Source: Pezicula radicicola (lineage: Eukaryota > Ascomycota > Leotiomycetes > Helotiales > Dermateaceae). Taken from it: 64,000 nt of DNA. The notes below the pieces were generated by a model, which saw nothing but the letters and a program-made list of their open reading frames with translations, was not told where the DNA came from and did no database searches. The stretch is taken from positions 96,375-160,374 of the forward strand of contig PDUO01000086.1 in assembly GCA_003008705.1 (NCBI GenBank), read 5' to 3'. Both the position numbers and the translations under genes were made by a program. Positions within the stretch are counted from its first letter, which is position 1, and the number at the start of each line of letters is the position of its first letter. Shown here one piece after another: positions 50,901 through 60,699 of the stretch.

Positions 50901-52648
50901 GTTGCGCGGCTACCAATACCAATGTGACAGAGTATGGTGCGGCATCCTATACTCCATTCTCACTCCTGGATGTTGATGACACGGAAGACTTCTTACAAAC
51001 TAGGATATGTCCGTTTATTGGCACTAGTCGGAAGAATATCGTCGACATTATCCCAGCAACAGACATGCAAACCTTCTTCGTTGCTGGAGCACTGTCAGAT
51101 TCGCAAATGTCCTTAACTTACATGTTCCTTGACGGTCATGGCCCTCTGGATGTTGACCGGTTGAAAGCAAGCTTCTCGCGACTAGTGGCCCAATTTGACA
51201 TCCTGCGTACTACGTTCGTGCTCCACGAGGACATTATGGTGCAGGTTGTTCTTCAGAATCTGGATTGTAAGTTCGATGTCTTTGAAACGGAGCTCGAATT
51301 GCCCGCCTTCACGACTGCACTGCAAAATAATCACTTTTATCACAAGCAAGCTCTTGGAGAGCCATTTGTTCATTTTGGTTTGCTGAAGAGGACGGACAGT
51401 CAGCATCACCGAATTATCATGCGTATTTCTCATGCTCTATACGATGGGGTCAGCTTGCCAATCATATTCAAAGGTCTTCAAGACGCCTACAATAACCGAG
51501 CTCTTTCCATAGGCCCAAGTTTTGTAGAATTCACATCTTCAATCATGGGCCCTCAATATCGTAGCTCTGGCATCCAATATTGGAGAAGAGTCTTAGAGGG
51601 TAGCACAATAACATCAGTCATCTCCGATACAAGCACACTCGTCAAGCCCACAGAAATTTCGGTAGCAGGGTCGATCACCATCTCTCCTAGCCACATGTTA
51701 CCGGAGGGTACCACATTCGCTATGGTTCTCAAGGCTGCCTGGGGAATCGTTCTTGGACATGTTGCCGGCGAGTCAGATATCGTCTACTGGCAATTGATTA
51801 CTGGACGGAACACGGCATCATTCCCTTCTGCTGGAAGCATTGTTGGCGCGTGCATCAACTATGTGCCTATTAGGATCACAGTGCCTCCACAACAGAAAGC
51901 CACAGATGTCCTACGCTACTTGTATGATGAGCAAGTTGATAGCATTGCATTCGAGTCACTAGGCTTCCAAGAAATTATCAGAAAGTGTACGCAATGGGCG
52001 CCTTGTCCACGCCTTCATACCGTGGTTGCGCATCATAACATCCCAAGTACATTGCGGATGACTTTGGAGGGAAACAGCTATGACCAGGGCCACCTAGACT
52101 CGGCTGAAGATCTTGTAGATGTCAAGATTGTCTCCCGTGGCAGGGGTGAGCATTTCGATATTGAGATTCTCTATGCTAGCGAAATCATCGACCACGGATA
52201 TGCCAAGGAGCTGCTCGACAAACTACACATGACGATCGAAAAGATCATCGCAGAACCCTACTCAAGCATTTCCGACATACAGAGGATTCTCGGACCACGA
52301 CAAACTTGTCCTACTGCCGTCTATAAGAACTCAGCAGGACCTTCGCCATCTGTCAAACACGAGTCACCGCTACAAGTACTGGAAGCGGCCACGAACGAAG
52401 GACACGATCCAGCTTTACTCACAGAGATCAAGACTGCATGGGACCAGATTCTGAATCCGGGACGGTCTTTCAAGACAGAACAAGCTGCAAGCTCCTCCTT
52501 TTTTGAACTCGGCGGAGACTTTGGGAAGGCGACTCAGCTTGCGGTACACTTACGACAAAAGGGCTTCCATGTCAATGTCGATGATATTGTTAACCTGCCT
52601 ACGGAGCAGGCCCAAATGCTCTTGTTACAGAGTGCACTCAAGCGCTAG
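26955..52648 (+). CDS. Giant nonribosomal peptide synthetase, T-(C-A-T)7-C-T, lipopeptide type
   Basis: Five exons (26955-28478, 28542-29589, 29654-34157, 34242-43239, 43409-52648) keep phase and encode about 8,437 residues. The start is the ATG at 26955; no ATG precedes it in frame nearby. Carrier serines sit in GGDS at about residues 44, 1188, 2296, 3396, 4513, 5601, 6722 and 7820. C domains 2-7 have HHxxYDGWS at about 1389, 2509, 3608, 4721, 5804 and 6937; C1 has SHAVIDG (about 278) and C8 SHALYDGVS (about 8032). Seven A domains carry (S/T)SGSTG motifs at about 740, 1870, 2973, 4084, 5184, 6283 and 7397. No epimerisation, methylation, reductase or thioesterase domain is visible. A7 lacks the conserved Asp and Lys, and the final T has GGDF instead of GGDS (see findings). 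The starting T-C implies loading of an acid made active by the nearby ligase, and the SHxxxDGxS in C8 implies release by cyclisation. Product unknown. Confidence 0.95.
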
Positions 52649-53762
52649 GCTTTCGCTAGACTTTTCCCCATTTGTGTTTAGTTAGATGTAGATATTATAT
52701 GACGTTGAAAATACTTTTAATTTGATAGTCTAAGGACAAAGATTGCAGTTATATGATTGTGGGGTTATATATTCTTCCTGTGAAACAGTTGGTGATGATT
52801 TCTATGCTGCAAGTGTCATTCTGCCTGAATGATTAAAATAGTATTCAAAAAGTCTTTATACATACCCACTTTTATACCAAAACTCATACCTAACACTTTA
52901 AAAGTTTATAGTAAAGAAGAGATAATTAATTAAAATCTTTATACTAGACTTATTTATTCGATAGTTACCTATAATATTATATATTTATATTAAAATTATA
53001 GACTATTAGGATTTATTAATAGTAATTAGAAGTAAGAGGAGTATATAATTTACTAGTTTTATACTAAAATTCACTTAAAAAACTACTACCCTTAATTATT
53101 TCCTATTTCCTATACTAACTATTAGATATAATTAAAATATAATATAGGAAAGTCTACTTTAAATACTAAAAATACTTACTAGTTAAACTTTTAGATATAC
53201 TTATAGCCTAAGTTAAAGTTATATAAGTAGATATATAAAGAGAGTTTTAGTGTAAAAGTGGGGTATACACAAAGACTTTTTGAACGTAATTTTAAATGCT
53301 TTATATAGCCTATTACATTACAACCTAGCATTTGGTTGTAATGCTAGCCTTTTGGGCAGGACGGAGGTTATAGGCCCGGAAATAACACAAGCGATGGACA
53401 GAACGATGTAAACTTCACACATTTTCCTATCCAAGTGCTAATATCAACTACTAATGAGCGGTCGCTTATTGCAATGAATATTTGAGTAGTAGATTGGGTA
53501 GTTAGGGTTATATTCATATTATTGTATATATAAATCGATGGCCTTGTACTAACAACTACGTTTGAACATTAATACAAAAATAGTTGTTGAGCTGTCTGAC
53601 CATGCTTATCACAGGACATGTGACATTTCATGTTGGTTTGCATGTACTACTTGCTGGCTGTTGGAGAGATAATGTTGATTCTATATTTCATACATCATTT
53701 CTCACGGTCATGGCAAATAACCATTCAGTCTCAGTCTAGCTAGACGTAAAATCATGATTCAT
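52649..53762. other. Intergenic region downstream of the NRPS
   Basis: About 1.1 kb between the convergent NRPS and FSH hydrolase genes. The main content is a 441-bp inverted-repeat element (listed separately) filled with RIP-like AT-rich DNA. The rest shows no gene. Confidence 0.6.
52844..53284. mobile_element. 441-bp element with about 36-bp terminal inverted repeats, RIP-mutated interior
   Basis: The left end starts ttcaaaaagtctttatacat and continues into acccacttttatacc. The right end on the opposite strand starts ttcaaaaagtctttgtgtat and continues into accccacttttacac. The first 14 bases are identical and the arms match over about 36 bp with a few changes. TA lies immediately left of the element and 2 bp right of it, as expected for Tc1/mariner-like insertions. 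The interior is extremely AT-rich, with no coding capacity, so it is a non-autonomous (MITE-like) or decayed copy. Confidence 0.7.
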
Positions 53763-54753
53763 TTAGCATAAAGAATACCGCAAACGCCGACGCCATTTCC
53801 TACGTGGTCGCCGCCGCGAGCTCTGCTCCACGGCGGCCTCCTCCTGAGTGTCATCTGTGTGCCCCAAAGCCAGATTCCCGGACAGCGCCTGCAAGAGAAA
53901 ATTGACCAGCTTTGCAAGGTAAATCCTCTGGACCTGCATGATGTGCGAACCCGGGTGGTAAATGGTGGTTGTGGCGCCGCCGAACTTGTCGACAAGGGCG
54001 AGGCATGCCGACTCCTCAACAAAGGTATCTACGACACCGACGAATTGCAGGAGGGGCGTCATGATTTGGGGCGTGTAAAACGCTGTATATCTGTCGTGCG
54101 AGATGTGGATGCCGGCGAAGCTGACGACGAACTGGAATGGCGGCTGGATGGGCTCCCTACCGTCGTCTTTGAGGAACGAGGCAGGATACGGCATGCCACC
54201 ACGACTTCGTTCATAGACATCGAAGGCCACTTTGCGCTCAGTCTCTAAGAGAGATGCTACGCAGCAAGCAGTCGCGGCTCCCTGGCTGAAGCCGATGACA
54301 CCGTCAAATGGCCCCTCGGCCTTGATCAGTTCGGCAATGCGGTCGAAGGCAGCATCGATGCTAATGTTCTGGCCGAAATCATTACTGCGACACCATGCTA
54401 ACATCTGCCCCATATAGGGAGGTGTGCGTGAAGATGGGAGCCATTCGTCTAGAAAGCCATCGTCTAGTGATCGGCTAAAGTTGTTGTTGTAAAGATGCTG
54501 GTCCTCGTACAGGAGCTCGATAGGGGCGGATGGGTAGTGGAATGAGACGGGTCGATGATCAGCAAAGGCATTGCGGACCGACTCCTCGATAGGCTTCGCC
54601 TTGATCTTAAACAAAGAAGGCGATTGTGCATATCCTAGCTAACATGTCAGTTAAGGTGTATACGGTGCGTAGCTGTAGGATTGGGTATTCACCATGGAGC
54701 ATCAAGATTCGTAATGGTTTGGGGCTGTCTAGTGCTTCTTCGGTTGCCTTCAT
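53763..54753 (-). CDS. FSH1-type serine hydrolase (alpha/beta-hydrolase)
   Basis: Two exons: 54753-54693 and 54634-53763, giving 310 residues. Splicing restores the conserved start MLHGYAQSPSLFKIK. The nucleophile elbow is GFSQGAA (about residue 130), the acid is in GVVDTFVEE and the histidine in YHPGSHIMQ, so the Ser-Asp-His triad is complete. The C-terminus ends in an unusual arginine-rich tail (SSRRRPRRKWRRRLR). FSH-family hydrolases act as stand-alone thioesterases that release or proofread acyl chains on carrier proteins in several fungal PKS/NRPS pathways (LovG is the best-known example). Here it lies 1.1 kb downstream of and convergent with the NRPS, and could edit mis-loaded carriers, for instance around the defective module 7. 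It could equally be an unrelated esterase. Confidence 0.88.
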
Positions 54754-55017
54754 CGTGGTCCGGTGAAGGGCTGCGAGCTTAGAGGGTCAGATGCATCGCA
54801 CACAGACAGACTGAGACGATTAGACGCACTGCACAGTGTTTGTCTCTGATGATAACTACGTTGCTTACCATCTATACCTGTACTCTCTTTCCGGTTGGTG
54901 TTGGAAGAATATATGGGCACTAAATCTCGGACGCCGAGTACCAGTAATAAGACGTAGCTATCATCACTTCTGCTTTCGAAATCCTTCTGGGAAATATACC
55001 CGCCGATACCAAGGATA

Positions 55018-55037
55018 CTAACCCTAACCCTAACCCC
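55018..55037. repeat. Interstitial telomere-like CCCTAA tract
   Basis: The sequence ctaaccctaaccctaacccc contains three consecutive C-strand telomere units (CCCTAA/TTAGGG, the usual repeat of filamentous fungi). It is too short to be a functional telomere. Confidence 0.8.
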
Positions 55038-55130
55038 GAAGCAGTCATCAATGCAGCTGTGACGTTGGTAGTCAGGGCCCTGTAAGGACGCGTTTCCTAC
55101 AGTAGTGTACCTCCGTACCGGTACTCGTAC

Positions 55131-55273
55131 GATCCCCTGCCCCGTATGTTGGTTATTTAGTGGGTCTAAAAACCATCAATCTCAATTGCTTTTGGGAATT
55201 TCTGAGCTCTCTGATTTGCTAAGATAACTCTGCTCAAGGATCCACTAAATAACCAACATACAGGGAGGGGAAA
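55131..55273. mobile_element. 143-bp MITE-like element with perfect 20-bp inverted repeats
   Basis: The arm gtatgttggttatttagtgg at 55144-55163 recurs as its exact reverse complement at 55242-55261. The similarity continues outward in a C-rich block (gatcccctgcccc versus tttcccctccct). The element is flanked by gtac at 55127-55130 and 55274-55277, a possible 4-bp target duplication. There is no coding capacity. Confidence 0.65.
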
Positions 55274-55399
55274 GTACTGCAGCTGTGCCGTTGTTAGTCA
55301 GGGGGGCAGGGGCAATGTAGTATGCGGATTGTTCCTGGGTTATATACAGGGGTATTTTATATTCTTCCCACCTATTGTCTTGGCGCAGTGAAACCTGGT

Positions 55400-55655
55400 G
55401 CTGTGCCTCTAGATCGCTTACAGGGCTTAGCGAGTTCAATGGCACGCAGCAATGGTTGCAGGGGCTATGCCCTGCTTTAAGAGAGCGGAAGCCTGTAGCA
55501 GGCCTGTGCAGCCCTATCTACAGGCTATTCGTTGCTTGGCTACAGCGTACTTCTCCATATTTAAAGCCCGTAGACCCTCTATTCGTATGACTTTATCGTA
55601 CGAAGTATTTTATGTCCCCATCTATTGTCCCGGCGCTGTGCCTCTAGATCGCTTA
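55400..55655. repeat. Direct repeat pair
   Basis: The word gctgtgcctctagatcgctt occurs near 55400 and again near 55634. Both are preceded at a similar distance by related text (cacctattgtcttggcgc and catctattgtcccggcgc). The first copy has an extra insertion of about 14 bp. Probably two copies of one short repeat. Confidence 0.55.
55489..55552. repeat. Dispersed repeat, copy 2
   Basis: Matches 12905-12972 in the same orientation through the blocks aagcctgtag, ctacaggct and cgttgcttggctacagcgt. With copy 1 it brackets the biosynthetic region. Confidence 0.55.
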
Positions 55656-56033
55656 TACGAAAGTAGTCTTGTTCCTCTACATCCTAGTCCTATGCTCTAT
55701 AGAGGCACAAACGATTAGTCATTACTTCACGCCTTTGGCAGAGTTCTGGGCAGGACGTAGAAATTGTAGGATCCTGAACGTTTGGTTGGTGGTAGAACAT
55801 TCTACCTAAAGGGAGTGGATTTGCACTATGCGTAATCTAGTTTGCGAGATTATTTAAGAGTGGGGATAGTATTGCTTCTTTTCCGTGCTCTTCTTCCTTG
55901 GCCCCCTTTCAGAACGTAGCCCTACCCTTTGCGTATTGTGGCTGCTACAAGACGAATCCCACTCCTGAGGCCTTCTCGCGACCAGCTCTTTGTACTTCTC
56001 TACGCTTTAGTGCCTGCCACCAACACGCACGAT

Positions 56034-57556
56034 ATGAAATCTCACAAAGGCGCCGGAGTCTCTGCTGAGAATCTCCCTCATCTCCTTGAAAATGATACCA
56101 AAGTCAAGATCGCAGGAGTCGATATAGACGGTCAACTCCGCGGCAAGCTGATGCAGAAGAAGAAGTTTCTATCTATTGTTACTGAGGGTTTTGGTTTCTG
56201 CTCGGTGATCTTTGGCTGGGACATGCTGGACAAGATGTATGTGAAGGAGCTGGGGGTTAGCAACAAGAAGAACGGATACCGTGATCTTCTCGCGATTCCT
56301 GATTTAAGTAGTATGAGGAGAATTCCGTGGGAGGATCATGTACCCTTCTTTTTGGTCAGCTTTTATGATCCGGAGACAATGGATCCTGTTATTGCGTGCC
56401 CGAGAGGTTTGCTTAACAGGCAGGTAGAGAAGCTGAACACAAAGGGAGTAAGGGCACTGGCTGGAGGTAGACTATAGCGTACCTAAACATTTTTTTCATT
56501 CTAGCTAACCTCATCCTTGTAGTTGAATATGAGTTCTTCAATTTTCGAACGCCTGTTACTGCCAACAATCCAACCGCTTCCGTTTCGGCTTTCCTTCGAG
56601 ACAACCCGGTTACTCTATTGCCATCGCTTACGGATGATTCGTTCTGCTATAGCTTGACAAGGCCTGTGCAACATAAGGAATACTACTACGGAATACTCGA
56701 TGCATGCGAGAAATTTGACACCAATATTGAAGGTTGGCATGCTGAGGTTGGCCCCGGAGTGTATGAGGCTGCATTAGCATATTGCGAGGTTAAAGAAATG
56801 GCAGATAGAGCTGTACTATTCAAGTCAGTCTTCTTACCCCTCAAAGGCCTAGATAAGCCTGCTCACAACAACAGATACCTCGTCAAATCAGTAGCGACCG
56901 AGCACGGAATTACGCCCTGCTTTATGGCCAAACCCCGGGAAGGCGTAGCTGGTTGTAGCGGCCACCTCCATATCTCTCTCGTGGACCAAGACTCGAAGAA
57001 TCTCTTCTTTCGCGCCGAGGACAAAGATGCTCCATGGGAGGAGCTTAGGCATCTGTCAGATCTAGGCCGACATTTCCTTGCTGGTCTCCTCGAAGGTCTT
57101 CCAGATATCATGCCTCTTCTCGCTCCTACGATCAACTCCTATAAGCGCTTTACTCACAGCTTCTGGGCCCCTACTACTCTCTCCTGGGGTCTAGAGCATC
57201 GGGATGCTTCTATCAGACTAGTCACCCCACCTACTTCGAAGCCTGGAGCTACAAGACTCGAAGTGCGTGTCCCAGGTGCAGACACCAACGCGCCTCTTGT
57301 ACTCGCAGCCATTCTATCACTAGGATGGCGAGGGGTAGAGAAGAAGCTAGAGCTGACACAACCACCGTTGAACAATCTGCAGGATATAGAGGGAACGAGA
57401 ATCAAGCTTGCAAAGAGTTTGAAGGAGGCCGTGGCGGTCATGGTAAGGAAGGAGAGTGTTGCCAGGGAAGTCTTGGGTCATGAGTTTGTGGAGCATTTCT
57501 GTGGCACGAGAGAGCATGAGATTAGGCTTTGGGATGAAGCGGTTACTAATTGGTAA
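56034..57556 (+). CDS. Glutamine-synthetase-like enzyme (GSI / gamma-glutamylamide synthetase type)
   Basis: Two exons, 56034-56466 and 56523-57556, give 488 residues. The frame is open further upstream, but 56034 is the first plausible ATG before the conserved beginning (VKIAGVDIDGQLRGK). Catalytic features of the superfamily: EVGPGVYEAALAY (acidic metal ligands), GHLHISL (histidine ligand), APTINSYKRF and EHRDASIR (ATP and phosphate contacts). The length fits class I-like glutamine synthetases of fungi, which are often annotated as glutamine synthetase/guanido kinase and resemble the C-terminal part of FluG. Such enzymes ligate ammonia or an amine to the gamma-carboxyl of glutamate with ATP. 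The substrate is not deducible. It lies between repeats and is probably not a cluster gene. Confidence 0.88.
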
Positions 57557-60500
57557 GTTTTGTGTTTGTGAATAGCCTCGTAATTAGCTGACTTTAGGTG
57601 ATTAGGGAAGTACAAAGGTACATTGAGACGGTATGACAACTTACTCATAGGGAGAACTCTTGTTTTAGTACTGGAATGGTTACTACGGGGGATAGATAAT
57701 GCAAGTACTTTTAGATATCAATTTATCTTTCTTGCTGCGAGATGAGTCCACGCTGGGCGGGCCCTGACGAGAGAGGCTTCTCGAATTAACCGTAGAACGC
57801 GTTTTGCACGGACGCGCTATAGATCTGTGCAGAGGCGCCTGCATTATACTCTGTCCTCTGTACAACGGCCCTAACTACTATGCTACTAGTATCTGGGCCC
57901 GAATACTAGGCGGTGATGTGATTCTACCTACATAAATTAAAGTAGGACCGAAAATAGGGGTCCTAGATACTAGCGCCTAGATACTTGTCACGTTCTACCA
58001 CTTAGTCTACGACTACTCACTTAGTACCTCGCTTACCACTTAGTGTAGAACTATATATATATAGCTAGCGTGGTTATATAGTTCTTCTTCTTCTTCTTCT
58101 TCTTTATCTATAATAATTACTATATATTAAATATATATTATTTCTATTCTAGATTAAAACCTTATAAATAGTAGTAATATCCTAAGATTTAACCTCTAAA
58201 TCGATATCTATTTATATTATAGACTATTAGACCTCTTAATTAAGCTTTAGTAGTATTACTATCTCTATATCAACCTCTAGACTAATACTATTTTCTATAC
58301 TAATATAGACCTAAAATAAGTAACTTCTTCTTCTTTTTATAAAGGTAAAGAACTAACTTCTTCTTCTATCTATAGATAGTCTACTATAAAACTAGAATTA
58401 AAAGAACTATTACTTATAAAAGTTTCTATAAACTAAGAGCTTATAATTTAAGAACTAGAAATTCAAGATAATAAAATATAAATACTAGTCTATATAGACC
58501 TACTAGTACTACTAGAGCTACTAGGTAATAGCTTATCTATAGTATAATTTTAATAGTTTATATAGTTAATAAATTAAGTAATTAATAACTATCTAGATAA
58601 GTTTATAATTAAATATAGACTTATCTAGATCTATAAAACTAAGTAAAAAGAGTCTTTATATCTACTAGAAATATCTATCTAAGAACTATTTAAAATTATC
58701 TATTTATAAGTATTATTACTTTATAAACTACTATATAAACCTTTCTATAAGCTATAAATTTAAATAGATAAAATTAGTTTCTTTAATTTTAATATTAAGA
58801 ATAATAGATATAGTCTAACTAGTATTATATTAGAGTAAGTCTTATTTTTAATTAAATAATTAAACTTAGTCTAAATTACTATATAAAAGTCTAGATAGAA
58901 AGTCTTAGAAATTATAATAATTTAATATTCTTTTATATTTACTCTATCTTTAATAATATTAATAATTTTAATTATATTATATAATTATATTCTATATTTA
59001 TTTATTATCTTATATTATAGTCTCTACTTTATATCTTATATTTCTATATATATAATTTAAAGATTTACCCTCTTATATATTATTTAATAACTTATATAAA
59101 GAGTAAATAGAAACTATAGTATTTAATAATAAAACTATCTATTATCTAATAATCTATTAGTTCTATAATAAAAGATATAAAGATATTATTTATAAAAAAC
59201 TCTTTATTACTTCTTTAGAATTAGTAAGAAAAAGGATAAAAAGTAATTTAATAGATCTTATAAAATTAAGTTATAATAATATTAATATATAACTTATTAT
59301 AAATAAACTAAGAATAAATAAACTATAAAATATTTTTAACCTTAGTCTATAATAACTTATATAGAGAAAAATCTCTACCTCTTTATATAGAAATCTATTA
59401 TTTATAAATCTAATAATATACTATTAGAGAGTTATTTACTTAGTCTTCTCTACTAGACTATAATTTTTTTATAACTCTAGATAATACTCTAATTTTAGAA
59501 CTATAAAGATATACTAGAATAGAAATAAGCCTTACTCTCTAGATAGATTAAAAATAGAAATTTAAGAGGTAAAAGACTTTAGAGTACTAGAAAACTATAT
59601 AATAAAAAGATATATAATATATATTTCTTTAGTATAATAGTTTATTATAAGCTTAGACTTATAATCTAAATAGAAGAAAAAACTAAAGAAAGGAAGTATT
59701 ATAAGAAAGAGAATTATAAAGAAGATTTAGAAAAACTAAGTATTAAATAATACTTAGTAAGATACTAAAAATTTTATCTTTATATTTATATTATTTATTT
59801 ATTTCTAAATTATACTTTAGCTTTTAGTTTACTAGTATTAAGTACTAAGTAGTACTTAGAGTTATTATAAATTTAATAAGTATTATAAAGTATAGTTTAT
59901 TTTTTAGAAATAGTTTATAACTTTATTTTCTTAGATATTAGTATAAATACTTTAAACTAGATAAGAATTATAAGACTTAGTTTTAAAATTATAAAGTATA
60001 TATAACTTAAGGTTAGACTTTAATATTTAAAGTTTAAATTAACTCTAGTTATAAAAGGTTACTATTATTATTCCTTTAGTTAATAAGTTATTTAAATAGT
60101 ATTAAAATCTATCTCTTATTACTTAACCAATCTAGGGCTAGATTGATTTAATTTTAGTAGTAGTAGAATAAGGTAGTTATAAGATATAGGGGCTAGGTTA
60201 GTTTATTTTCAGGGCTAGGTTAGTTTATAAAAATAAGTAGNAAGGAGGTTATATAAGAAGTTATAAATATCAAGAAATAATAAACTATATATAGTNATTC
60301 NAACCNTNTTCTTAGAATTATAAAATTNAAAGTTAGAGGTATATTATAATTATTTATACTTATTCTTATAGTTTTAGTATTTATTACTCTTAAGCTTAGA
60401 TAACCTAGGTAGACTTATATATATAGGGGTTCGTGTTATATAAGAAGAAGAGAAGATATATAGAGGATAGAGTCTATATTAATATTATATTTAGAGTAAA

Positions 60501-60699
60501 TAATTATCTAAGTAATAAAAGTAACTAAGCTATAAACTAGTTAAGCTATAAATAATCAAGCTATAAACTACTAAGCTATAAACGATTAAGCTATAAATAA
60601 CTAAACTATAGATAACTAAGCTATAAATAACTAAGTAACTAATAACTAAGTTATAAACTAACTATAGACTAGTTCAACTACCTACCAATGTTTAGAGTT
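57557..60699. repeat. RIP-saturated AT-rich repeat block
   Basis: From about 58100 to 60150 the sequence is composed almost wholly of A and T, and CA and TG dinucleotides are nearly absent, the hallmark of heavy RIP on repetitive DNA. All frames are full of stops. Ambiguous bases occur at 60241, 60296, 60301, 60306, 60308 and 60328, indicating assembly difficulty. The original element cannot be identified. A (ttc)7 microsatellite marks the left edge. Confidence 0.75.
58082..58102. repeat. (ttc)7 microsatellite
   Basis: Seven perfect ttc units at the boundary between normal and RIP-saturated DNA. Confidence 0.9.

Larger units (their letters stand above)
54754..56033. other. Repeat-rich intergenic region
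   Basis: About 1.3 kb with no supported gene. It holds a three-unit telomere-like tract, a 143-bp inverted-repeat element, two copies of a short direct repeat and a dispersed repeat copy (all listed separately), and at its right end the promoter of the glutamine-synthetase-like gene. Confidence 0.6.

Noticed and set aside
30600..51000. Epimerisation domains between T and C domains
   Set aside because: In each module the T domain is followed within about 85-100 residues by a YPCTPLQE-type C start (a more divergent start in C8), leaving no room for an E domain.
26955..52648. Treating the five long open stretches as several separate NRPS genes
   Set aside because: Each break has a good donor and acceptor, phases agree, and the joined protein restores conserved A-domain and C-domain sequence across every junction.
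15652..57556. A PKS or homotyrosine/ornithine pathway gene completing an echinocandin cluster
   Set aside because: None of the open frames shows ketosynthase, isopropylmalate-synthase-like, aminotransferase or P450 motifs; echinocandin identity is therefore not claimed.
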